Origin: Epiperipatus broadwayi
Lineage: Eukaryota > Onychophora > Udeonychophora > Euonychophora > Peripatidae
Reading direction: 5' to 3'
Assembly (NCBI GenBank): GCA_028023455.1
Contig: JAQFVV010012508.1
Coordinates: 1,855,877 to 1,919,876, forward strand
DNA: 64,000 nucleotides
Positions 54,695 through 64,000 of this stretch are shown piece after piece (the first letter of the stretch is position 1; the number at the start of each line of letters is the position of its first letter). The notes under the pieces were generated by a model that saw nothing but the letters and a program-made list of their open reading frames with translations, was not told the origin of the DNA and made no database searches. The translations under genes were made by a program, and so were the position numbers.

Positions 54695-55475
54695 TAATCT
54701 AGGATAAGATACTATTACTTTTTGAGAAATGCGTTGAATAATATACCAGAAGATATAATGTTAACAGTAAATTCATACTTCTGCTTACTGCATCCAATAA
54801 CTTGATCAAAATTTTGGCAGAATCAATCATAAAAGCCTCTGGACATTTGAAGTATTGTTACATCATATTTAACGAATTCCAAAGCTATTCCCGCATAGTT
54901 AGAAGCAGACTCGGGAGTGTAAAGTTTAGGGATCATGCTAATTTCTATAACTTTTAGTGCTCAAACTTCTTACGAACTATCGAGCGATGAAGTCATTTGA
55001 TTATTTTTTTAATATCTCAAAAACTGTACTAATATTTTATCATAATTCTATACTAAATTTCATATCTTAAAATATACCAATAAATGATCACTGCTAATTG
55101 AATTGTAACAGAAATATAGTATTGAAGAGGTTATCTTTATATAAGGGTTTGGGTTGACTTACAGTTTGCTGAAGCTTTCATCACTTTTAGTACATATAAA
55201 AATAAAAAATCACATAAATCCAACAACTGTCTACTCAAGCCCACAATAGGTGGCAGAACTGGACTACTATAAATAGATTTTATAATTTTTTGAAAATAAG
55301 TAATTAATCATATCATTATTGACATGTTCTTTAATTTTCAGTTTTAAAAAGGCAGAAATTTTGCTTTAACTACATTGTTTATTGGTATGCTTAGATATTA
55401 GTTTTTTTTTTTGGTTATTTAATTTTTCTGAATTTCTTTTAATTTGAAAGATAAACCAAAGCCTGGCCAAGAGTA
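54695..55475. other. No feature recognised
   Basis: AT-rich intron sequence. Confidence 0.4.
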
Positions 55476-55479
55476 GAGT

Positions 55480-55830
55480 TGCGTATAGTTCTTAAAAATG
55501 AAGGATACCATAATAAATAGAAACTAAACTTGTTTCAGGTTTATACGACTATATAGGCAAGTTGGCTAAGATTGAAAATATTTATATGTTTTTCAGTTTG
55601 GGTTCATAGCTTGATAGTATATCAGAGAGGTATATGATAGTTACTAGAGGGAAGATACATTATATCCTAAAGGATCAGATGCACTATTCCAAAATCCAAA
55701 GTTCCTCAATGACAAAAGCTGTAAACTTGAAATTAGACTAGAGATATTGGATAGGATGTAATATAAGGATTTATTAAATACTATCACCTTGCATCTATTA
55801 GTTACTAAAAACTACAGTACGACAGTAGGT
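55480..55830 (+). repeat. Family A copy, strongly degraded
   Basis: taagattgaaaatatttata, ggttcatagcttgatagta, cctaaaggatcagatgcact and gagatattggataggatg follow the order of the family A inner and right arm with many changes. The hammerhead is no longer recognisable beyond cctcaatgacaaaagctg. Confidence 0.6.
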
Positions 55831-55834
55831 GTCA

Positions 55835-56165
55835 TAGAAATGATGAGAGAACAATGTATGCTCCTAAATTTAAAAGATGTTATATCTGAACAAATAGTAA
55901 TTAATTTATTTTTTACAAATTTTTGTCACTATAGTCGTAATTTCTTTTTGCCATTAACGAAAAAATAATTTATAAAAGTAAATGCAGTTTTTGCAAATTC
56001 TAATTAAATAAATATAATATTTATTTTTGTGTAATTATTTTAGGAAAAGATTTTTAGTAAACCACAATTAAGTTCAATATGGATGAATCCAATGTAGTTA
56101 ACTGAATAATATTTCTGTAGTGTAAATATTATTCATTGAATGGATAATCTCTAGTCCAATGAAAT
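55835..56165. other. No feature recognised
   Basis: AT-rich sequence before the Penelope-like element. Confidence 0.35.
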
Positions 56166-56189
56166 GACTAATAAAAATTATAACTGACC

Positions 56190-56944
56190 TTAAAGGTACC
56201 CCTTCTTTAAATATTTTTAAGACCAATTATAAATGGTACAAATTCATATTTTGATACAATATTTAAATGAATATCAAATAATATTTTTAAAAAATATATT
56301 AATGATAAAAGTAATTTTTATATTAAAAATATTAAAGAGCTAATAAAAGAGATTAGAGATAAAATAAATGAATATAATAATATAAGTTGACTATGGTAAA
56401 AATAGATGTTGTGTCAATGTACATGAATATAAATGTAGAAGAAGCAATAGAGTTAGCAATAAAAAGATATAGAAATGATGAGCATAAAAAAGTAAACATA
56501 CCAATAGAGAAATTGAGGGAAATAATGAGAATTAGTTGTAAAGAGATTACATTTGAATTTAATGGTGAATATTATAAACAAAGGAAAGGATTATTAACAG
56601 GAGCATTAAGTGGGGTACTTAGTAATATATATATGTGAAGAATATGGAAGATTTAATGATTAATAGTAGTAATGGTCCAATTTTTATGAAAAGGTATGTT
56701 GATGATTATTTACTGATTTTTAAACAAGGGTCAAAGACAAATAGATATGTATCTTGAAGAGATTAACAAGTTAGATAAAAATATAAAATTTACAATAGAA
56801 AAAGAAAATGATAATAAATTATCATATTTAGATATTTTGTTAAAGAAGTCATATAGAAATGGTAAGTGCAAGATAGAAATTTCTATATATAAAAAATCTA
56901 ATATGGATAGTAATATAAGTAATTGGAATATAGATATAAAATAA
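56190..56944 (+). pseudogene. Penelope-like reverse transcriptase fragments
   Basis: Motif A is MVKIDVVSMYMNI with catalytic Asp (from 56393). Motif B is QRKGLLTGALSGVLSNIYM, ending at a stop (56636). Motif C is RYVDDYLLIF (56689-56718) in the next frame. Then YLEEINKLDKNIKFTIEKEN and KLSYLDILLKK, the usual post-palm segment of Penelope-like RTs. At least two frame breaks. Confidence 0.85.
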
Positions 56945-57005
56945 GTAGTATAAATTCAAAAATATATATTGCTCAGACGAAGAAGATTATAGTAAATAGG
57001 TAGAA

Positions 57006-57692
57006 TTGATAATTAAAAAATTTAAAGATAATGAATATCCAGAGAAAATTATGGATGAAAGTATAAGAAAATCGGAAGAAAAATTTAATAAAAATAAGAA
57101 GATAGTATGTAGAAAAGATAAAATAGATAAGAATGAATATATGGGTATTAAAACTTATAATAATAGTATTGTAAAAAGGATGAATAAAATAATTATTAAA
57201 ATTAATAAAAACTTTAATAATGTAATAAAATTTATGATAGTAAATAAAAGAAGAAAAAATATACTTAATATATTAGATAATAAATATGTAAGAAAAGTAA
57301 AAAAATGCATAAATAGAGTATATAAAATTGAATGTAAGTCATGTAAAAGTAAAAATATAAAAACTAATTATGTAAGTGAGACAAAGAATTCAATTTATAC
57401 AAGATTAGTTCAACATAAGTATGATAAGAGATCAACTATTTATTTACATTCATTAGAAACAGGTCATAGGTTTCAGAAGGATAGTATAAAAATGATTAAT
57501 TATACAAGTAATAGAAGGGATACGAAAATTGAAGAGGCAATATTGATTAAAAATATAAAACAAAATCTTAATAGGGATTTTGGGGTAAAGACAATAATTT
57601 TAAGAATAATTATAGTTATTATTATTAATAGTTTGAATATAAAAAGGTTTAAAAATAAAGTTGAAGAAAATGATGATAGAGCGAGTTGTTAA
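57006..57692 (+). pseudogene. Penelope-like GIY-YIG endonuclease domain
   Basis: A 228-codon open frame starts in the linker. The endonuclease part reads VYKIECKSCKSKN, NYVSETKNSIYTRLVQHKYD, HSLETGHRF and AILIKNIKQNLNRDFG. The C..C pair before the GIY-YIG-like strand and the R..H residues fit Penelope-like elements. The first Tyr motif (GIY) is degenerate. Confidence 0.82.
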
Positions 57693-58050
57693 ACAAGCAT
57701 AAGAACTTTGGAAAATTTGTCAGTTGGTTTTTGGAAATAGGATTATAAAGATGTAAGTATTTAGTAATGTAATAAAAAGGTAATTTATAATGTAAAAAAG
57801 TTAATAGTTAAATATATAATAAAAATAAAGAAAGTTTAGAAGTAATTAAGAAAGATTAGTTTTAAAATTATAATAAATTTGTTTTAGAATAGTTTAATAA
57901 TAAAGTACTATAAATAAGAAAATAAAATTAGTTAAGAGTAGAATAATAAAATAGAAAATGATTATTTATTATGATCAGGCTAAGATGTATGTTATTGATT
58001 ATGTATATAAATATAATATATTAATTGTATGATTATATATTTGGATATTG

Positions 58051-58100
58051 TAGCTCTGATGATGGCTGCAGGACAGTCAAAACTGTAAGAGTTAAGTTTT
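58051..58100 (+). ncRNA. Hammerhead-like motif in the Penelope-like tail
   Basis: AGCT, CTGATGA, GGCTG-CAGGA-CAGTC stem II, then AAAA where GAAA is expected, then ACT-GTAAG-AGT as a possible stem III, TAAGTT. The core seven bases and stem II are kept. G12 and part of stem I are lost. Confidence 0.5.
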
Positions 58101-58144
58101 GGTGTAATAAAAAGTATTGTTAAGTTTATAAGAAAGTTGGAAAT

Positions 58145-58620
58145 GGTGTCATATGTAAAGCAAGAAAAAAAAACATTTTTGTCAGAATGGAAAAAAATAA
58201 CAGTTCAAAGTCCTGGATTTTTCGAATGTACTTAGGAATTGGTGTTTTTTTTCTTTCTAAGGGCTGTTTAAGTACTCACAAATATAGATGATGTTTTTAT
58301 AAGATACGAATTAATGATTTTTTTTTCCTATTAAGATACAAAAACAGTCAAAGACATTTTTCTATGACTACTATTAAATTACTTCAGCTCCCTCTAGTAT
58401 TACAATTTGTCCATGTCGCTTTATAAATATTTATTAAATTATAATTATTAAATTATTTATAAATAATTATTTTCTAGAGCTGGTCCTGAATTTTTAAAAA
58501 AATTCAAGAAAAAAAAAAAAAAAATAGGAAATTATTTTAGAATTGTATTAAAATAAATTAGATGCAAATTTTACAAAAAAAAAAAATTACAAAGTAAAAA
58601 TAATACTACTAATAATTTTT
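58145..58620. other. No feature recognised
   Basis: AT-rich with long A runs. Confidence 0.35.
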
Positions 58621-58624
58621 TATT

Positions 58625-60300
58625 TTGATGACACTTGGCATTGCCTAGTTTTGGCAAGTTTGCCAAAATTTATCTTGTATGAACTTAAACTAATTCTTAA
58701 ACATGATCCCAAATGTAGATTTGATAATTGTGACCTATGTTTAGTTTATATCACATTCATGCAGGAAAATGCTGATTCGCACAAATATGTTGAACCAAAA
58801 AATGCATTGAAATATGCAGCAACTCTCCAAATATTTGGATATTTATCCCTGCTTATTAATTAATATGTAGAAGCTCTCATTTGAAGCTATTGATTTCAAA
58901 TGTATATCACATTTAATATTTACTCTTTCTTCTTTGAGGCCCACTGAATTTGTATGTACAAATTCATTTAATTTCATAGCGATATCTTTGATATTGATGT
59001 TAACATTAAATGAATAAGACAAAAAGCTAGCAATATCTTCAAGTTTTTCAAATTCCACAAATCTTTCCTTCAAATTCCTTTATGAGGAATATTATATTTT
59101 CAATATATTTGTTGTAGATTCTTTCTATCTTTAGACTCGTTAATCATATTTTTGAAATGTTTTAATTCACGATGCTTCAGTTGTATTACAAGCATACTTA
59201 ATTTTTCCTTGAATGACTTTAAAGCGCTTATTATAACTATTATTCTTTTATCTTTTCCTTGTAGTTTTACATTTAAGTTATTCAGTTTTTCTGTAATATC
59301 ACAAAAAAAAGGTCAAGAAGCCATTCTTTGTCATTTAGTTGTGGCTATGAATCACCTTTAGTTTCCAAAAATGATATTTGTGATAGAAGTTCTCTGAATC
59401 TGATTAAAAATTTTGCTCAACTTTTCTTACATTAGTATGTTCACTCTAGCATTCCTTTAGAAAATCCCAGAATTGATGAAGTAACAAGCTTTTTGATCTT
59501 ATTTTACTAACAATTTTGAAGGCAACACTTATGGTATGATTAAATTTCAATACTTTTGAACACAAGGCATGCTGATGTATAATACAATGATAGTGCATAA
59601 AACTAGGTATATCAGTATAATTTTTATAAAGAGTAATAAAATCAATTTTACTGCTAATCATTGCAGGGCAATTCGTTTTTACAATGTAATTCTTGAATAA
59701 ATTATAGTATCTTGACCTCTTGTCCTTCTTTGAATTGGAATAATTGTTAATAATTCTTATGTGGCTGACATATCATCAAAAACCATGCGAATAAAAATAC
59801 ATAATTGCGCAGTACCTATGTAATCAGTAGATTCGTCAAACTGTAGTAATAAAAAGTTACAATTGTTAATGCTTTTATATAAAATCTCTTCCAAGATTTT
59901 GACTAGTTTCTTCTATCCTATTTGGGTTTCATGATAATGACATATTGTTGACAGAAGTCCTTATTTCAGATTTATTCTTAAAATTTTCAATTCATACTTC
60001 ACCAGCTTTGATGAAGGCTTCTTTCCATATTTGTTCATCTTGAAAGGACTTATTGTGTTTAATTAAAGTTTCAGTAACTTTGAATAATGCAATCGTAGCA
60101 GTTTTTGAGCTTGTATTGTACTTGACAAAAAGTTTTTGTTGTGTAGTGAGCTGTTGGACTTTAGCTTTTTTTAATGCAGTGCCTCTTGGATAATCATCTT
60201 CATAATTTTTATGAAGAGTGCAAAAATGTCTTTCAACATAGGCTTTCTTCAGTAAAGCCATATGCACACTGCAAATAATACACATTTGTTTTTCATCATA
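58625..60300 (-). pseudogene. hAT transposase relic (SCAND3/ZBED5/GTF2IRD2-like)
   Basis: Minus-strand fragments in the right order. 60285-59992: MCIICSVHMALLKKAYVERH (zinc-finger start), then TTQQKLFVKY and LIKHNKSFQDEQIWKEAFIK. 59661-59446: CIIHQHALCSKVLKFNHTIS. 59073-58843: ERFVEFEKLEDIASFLSY. Below 58840: FGSTYLCESAFSCMN, RSQLSNLHLGSCLRISLSSY, the hAT C-terminal dimerisation domain. The frame is broken by several stops and shifts. Terminal inverted repeats were not found. It lies in a MED17 intron, antisense to nothing else. Confidence 0.75.
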
Positions 60301-60639
60301 ATAAATAAAATAATCTTCCCATTCTTTATGATAGTGATAAAGTTTTTATTTTTTCCATATTTGTACTTGGTTTATTCATTGTAATCATATTGTGCATTCA
60401 CTTGCCAATAAATAATAAAAAAAAAATAATACAAGTCTAAAGAAAATTATTACTAGTAAAGATGAAAAAATATTTATTAACTTTTAAACACATAAAACAC
60501 TCATCTCTAAAAATTCAGCATTTTCTAATGTGGTCGATAAGTCTTTGATTCTAATTACTATTTTCCATAAATACTAATATTCACCGCTGATAATAGACTA
60601 ACATCAGTCAACACTATTCTTAGGCCAGAGTTAAAATAA

Positions 60640-60910
60640 TTACAAGTTATTTATACTCACAGTCTTTTTCTGAACAATCCTACTGGAGCTCGTCAGGCTT
60701 ACATAAATAAAAAGATCTGTGATCTCTTTTTGCCCTGTCCAACTATTGGTATCTACAGAGTCACGGTCTCTGGGAACAATTCCCTTGTGGCAGAAAATAA
60801 CTATAACTTTCCGGACAGCTTTCACTCTGGATCCTTTTTCAGAAGCCCAATATATGTGACAGCTGGATTCACGAAATGTAAAAAAGCACATTGCTCTTTT
60901 CTGCACACAC
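60640..60910 (-). other. GC-richer block, possibly mariner- or Penelope-related
   Basis: Minus strand frame 60906-60640 includes KAVRKVIVIFCHKGIVPRDR, which loosely resembles the KVM..FFD..GIVH region of mariner transposases. At 60696-60690 a CTGACGA core is followed by GCTCC-AGTA-GGA and, later, gactgtgagtataaataa. That resembles a decayed hammerhead tail. Neither reading is secure. Confidence 0.25.
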
Positions 60911-60914
60911 TATT

Positions 60915-62340
60915 TATATCTATCACTGTTTCATATCCAATATTAATATTATAATTGATGATCACTATTTTTCTTCGGGCTATGCCACAATAGAATAAAG
61001 TCTTTTACCAAAAATATCCCTTAAGCTTTAATTGCATATGTGCACCTTTCTTTCACTGCAATTAGTCTTTTCGATATTAATTGTATTAACAATTCTTTAT
61101 TCTTTTAATTAGTTTTAAAAATAGCTTTCTGCTCTAATTAAACAATGCTATCTTTTTTCTACAATTAAACCATGCTATCTTTTTTCTACAATTCCCATTT
61201 TATTTTATCCTTCAGCAATCTTTTTTTATTGCTCTTTACTTAAAATACTTTTCTATATTTAAATTTCTTTGTTTTCTTTTTTCAGGAGTAATTCAACATG
61301 CCTTTATAACTTATACAAAATTAAAGTTAATCAATCAATATTTTTTTCAAAATATAACAAATCCTGAATTTATTTTTTGACTTTTATAAAAAATTTTATT
61401 TTTTTGATTCACTTATATAATTAATAAGTAAATACGAGTAAAGAAACTTAAAACACATGCTTCCCTACTAGGCGATGTCAAAAATTTGCTATAGAGTAAA
61501 AAAAAATTTATCACAATAAAAATATTTTGCAAAAGTTCTCTTTGTGCCTTGGAAAATCCCCACATTTTCTCCGCTGACAGTCTTTAAAATAATTAGATAT
61601 AAAATTCGTTTCCTGCTTTGACACTTATTTTCTTTCATAGATAGGAAAAAGTCTGTTTTCTTTTTATGTCTTCTTGGGGAATATTTGCTAGTTAGACAAA
61701 TTGTTTTAAAAAGTTCACAATTTCTTAATTTTAAAATCAGTTCATTACAATCCTTGCTTCTCCAGGACAAGTTATTTTCATTTCTCCTCGGGAAAACGGC
61801 AATTAAATATTTCTAAGAATTTTAGCTCTAGCGTTACACAAAAATAATTTAATTCTTTCAGCTTCTTCCAACCTAGATTTATTTTTGAGATCGACAATAA
61901 CAACAGGTGTTATTTAAAAAAAACGAGAATAATTTTGAATTTTTACTTTTTTTATATTTAAATCAGCTCTGAATTTATCACTATAATTTGTCAATGTTCA
62001 CGTCTTCGCAATCAAATTCCAGAGACCTTGCGGGCGACCAGTCAATCATGGTAAACGTCTTGGCCTTGCCTGCTATAACTCATGAACTAATCTCTATATA
62101 TATTTCTCATTATTTAGTTATCATCTACATTTACATTAATCAAATTAATAATAAGACATATGAATAATGGATATAGATCAAATGATAATTGTAATATAGA
62201 AATTGTAAAATGTTTTTTAGAATTAGCCAATACTTTTATGTAAAATCCTATCTATTTGACAAATAAACTATAGCAACATAATTTACTGAAAATGAAAACA
62301 CTGCAGATTTACTAAAATATACTATACTTAAGGAAAATAT
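60915..62340. other. MED17 intron sequence, nothing recognised
   Basis: AT-rich with a short direct repeat (caatgctatcttttttctac / ccatgctatcttttttctac at about 61143 and 61168). A 93-codon ORF at 61489-61770 (-) looks random. Confidence 0.4.
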
Positions 62341-62358
62341 TATGTAATAGTTACTCAC

Positions 62359-62430
62359 AGTGCTAGTAATTTGATTTCCAACAACAATATTAGGAAATGC
62401 TGATTTTATACGAACAGCTTCTCTAGCCAG
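62359..62430 (-). CDS. MED17: MED17: first exon of the gene seen in this window
   Basis: Acceptor TTTTTTCCAG, donor GTGAGT. Encodes LAREAVRIKSAFPNIVVGNQ and ITST. The (L/S)REAV.IKS..P.IVV.NQI stretch is diagnostic of MED17. Both ends are phase 0. From here the gene runs leftward with introns of about 10.5 kb, 8.6 kb, 76 bp, 9.1 kb, 392 bp, 5.0 kb and 83 bp. The exons before it, about the first half of the protein, were not found between 62430 and 64000 and should lie beyond the window. Confidence 0.95.
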
Positions 62431-62561
62431 CTGGAAAAAAAGGAAAAAAACGTTAAAAGCATAAAACCAATCAAAATTTATAATACTGTTAAAAATTTCA
62501 TCCATAAATTTTTGAGTAGATATATATAGGAGAAAATAAACTTAAAACAAAATTCAATAGA

Positions 62562-62741
62562 GTGTAGTTCACTACAAAGAAAAGATTAACAATACTACAA
62601 ATTAACTACAGCTTAGCACTGCTTTCAATCACGCAGGTCATACTCAGCACTAAATAGTCAGATATGACCTGCCTAGTCGGACACAGTGCTAAGTTGTAAT
62701 TAATTTGTAGTATTGTTAATTTTTCCACTGTAGTGAACTAT
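62562..62741. repeat. Palindromic element upstream of a MED17 exon
   Basis: gtgtagttcactacaaagaa, gattaacaatactacaaatt at the left pairs with aatttgtagtattgttaatt, ccactgtagtgaacta at the right. The inner phrase cgcaggtcatactcagcact pairs loosely with agatatgacctgcc. About 130 nt upstream of the exon at 62430 on the gene strand. No hammerhead core. Confidence 0.82.
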
Positions 62742-62957
62742 ATATTAAATTATAAAATAAAAAAGAAAAGAAGTAAAATGTATAGAGTTACAAACTTATG
62801 TTTAAAATATAGCAAAAAGCAAGTGATTTTTATTATAGAATGCTAAAATCATATAAGATTAAATTTGATTCATGATAATGGCCCAGTAAATTAGTTCCTA
62901 CATTGTATATCTTGCAAAATTAAATTTTGGTGGTATTTTAATTATTATATATATATC

Positions 62958-63150
62958 ACTTGAAATCTTAAACTGGATTCCAAGAGATTGTATAAGACCC
63001 AGAAAGAGACTACATGTGAGATGAATGGAAGAAATAAGAAAGTGTGCAGGGGTGATATGGAGAAGAGAAGATAAAGATCGGAGAAGATGGACTGAACTTG
63101 GAAGCCATTCATCCTGCAGTGGATTGATAATAGTTGTTGTTGATGAAGAT
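62958..63150 (+). mobile_element. RTE LINE 3' fragment
   Basis: Encodes LEILNWIPRDC, RPRKR and MEEIRKCAGVIWRREDKDRR, the end of the RTE tail domain. It terminates in a gatgaagatgatgatata tract. Confidence 0.75.
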
Positions 63151-63399
63151 GATGATATATATATCACTACTGATAAATTATCATTAAATATTACAAGAAA
63201 TATTTTGTAAATATATACAAAAAGATGGTGCAAACTAATTATCATTAACTACAAACTATTAACAATAAATTAAAAAAGATGGAACTAATAGATAATGCAC
63301 ATTGGTATTTCATGACTGGATTAAGAATTTGTTGCAGTAATCTAATTTTACTATTGAGATAAAAAACAAACAAACCAACAACTCATTGTTTGTTTAAGT

Positions 63400-64000
63400 T
63401 TAGCAACCAACAAATATGTAAGATTTGTACATTATTACTAAGAATGAGAATAAAGATTGGTAATTCTAAAACAGAAATTAATTACAAATACCCTGGTCAG
63501 ATTATTAATACAAATGAAAATATAATGGGTCAAATTAATCATAAAATCAAATTTGGATGGATTCCTTTTGGAGTATAAAAGAAAATAAGATTATGTATTT
63601 GAAAGGAAAGGTTTTTAAAAGATGTGTTTTAGCAGTTCTTACTTTAGTATCTGAGACTTGAATGCTTAACAGAAGAGCAATGAAGAGACTTTAGAACACA
63701 CAATGGAGTATGGAGAGTTACATGAAGGAGTATCAAGAAGTTTTATCAAAAGCAAAATATCTAGATGAGAAAACAAATAGGTATTATTGACTTCACTGAA
63801 AAAATTAAGAAATTGAAATGGAACTAAACTTGATATAATATAAAAAAAGATGATAAAAAATAGATAGTAGAAGTCTTAAATTGAATCCTAAGATATTGTA
63901 GAAGATATGAGATAAATCAATGAAATAATAAAATTTGTTTGCATGATGTGAAAAAAAGAACTCCAAAGGATCAGAGAAATTGGATAAAACCCAAAAAGAT
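63400..64000 (+). mobile_element. RTE LINE tail-domain fragment reaching the window end
   Basis: 63440-63578 encodes MRIKIGNSKTEINYKYPGQI and INTNENIMGQINHKIKFGW, matching the post-RT segment at 13637-13860. Degraded remains of VLAVLTLVSET-W-LNRRAM and the later tail follow to the end. Older than the other copies, judging by the number of breaks. Confidence 0.7.

Larger units (their letters stand above)
56170..58140 (+). mobile_element. Penelope-like element, RT plus GIY-YIG, inactivated
   Basis: The copy begins inside the RT (codons for GTP and PIINGTNSYFDTIF, near 56195-56265). It runs through the palm motifs, a linker, the GIY-YIG domain and a non-coding tail with a hammerhead-like motif at 58051-58100. 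Stops and frameshifts break the ORF. The tail is shared with 26690-27370. Confidence 0.85.

Noticed and set aside
58651-58863. Plus-strand 70-codon ORF
   Set aside because: It is the shadow of the hAT C-terminal domain on the minus strand (AFSCMN and HLGSCLRIS motifs).
62430-64000. Further upstream MED17 exons
   Set aside because: I searched the minus strand for the expected preceding block (ending near F-A-Q) and found only palindrome and LINE sequence. The exons are probably outside the window.

Overview
The window is animal nuclear DNA, strongly A+T-rich by eye. It has spliced exons with GT/AG borders, introns up to about 10.5 kb, polyadenylation signals and a dense load of transposable elements. 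There is no bacterial gene organisation. The host is best described as an AT-rich invertebrate metazoan. An arthropod would fit the mix of RTE-type LINEs, Penelope-like elements, hAT relics, tRNA-derived SINEs and hammerhead-bearing repeats, but that placement is inference.

The one host gene I can identify firmly is MED17, a Mediator head-module subunit, on the minus strand. Its last eight coding exons run from 62430 down to 27624. Spliced, they give 1008 nt (335 residues plus stop) with every intron phase matching. The 5' exons lie beyond position 64000. A second host gene may end at the left edge: a plus-strand terminal exon at 414-557 encodes a transmembrane segment and a short basic tail. 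If both are real, the two genes converge tail to tail across about 27 kb of repeats.

Most of the remaining sequence is transposon-derived. 830-3830 (-) is a worn LINE. 10560-14285 (+) is an RTE-type LINE with endonuclease, reverse transcriptase and C-terminal region, split by a Penelope-like element with a 13-bp target duplication. 17770-20190 (-) is a ZMYM/DUF4371-type hAT relic with a foldback repeat inside it. 22335-23650 (-) is a second RTE LINE copy. 26690-27370 and 56170-58140 (+) are Penelope-like elements. 35990-38700 (-) looks like an LTR, primer-binding site and gag-like ORF. 45700-47720 is a TIR-bounded element carrying two tandem arrays. 58625-60300 (-) is a SCAND3/ZBED5-type hAT relic. 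Further LINE tails lie at 42030-42200 and 62958-64000.

The most interesting layer is a set of short, mostly palindromic repeat families, called A to E here. Families A, B and C carry a well-formed type I hammerhead ribozyme motif: CUGANGA, a stem II hairpin, GAAA, a tiny self-complementary stem III, an NUH cleavage site and a matching stem I. Family D combines a tRNA-like Pol III head with a hammerhead. Family E and the Penelope-like elements have weaker versions. This resembles the known association of hammerheads with Penelope-like elements and 'retrozymes', but here several unrelated families share one design within a single locus, often as head-to-head inverted pairs with one ribozyme on each strand. 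One such palindrome fills most of a 392-bp MED17 intron. Ribozyme activity, circular RNA and mobilisation by Penelope-like reverse transcriptase are inference.
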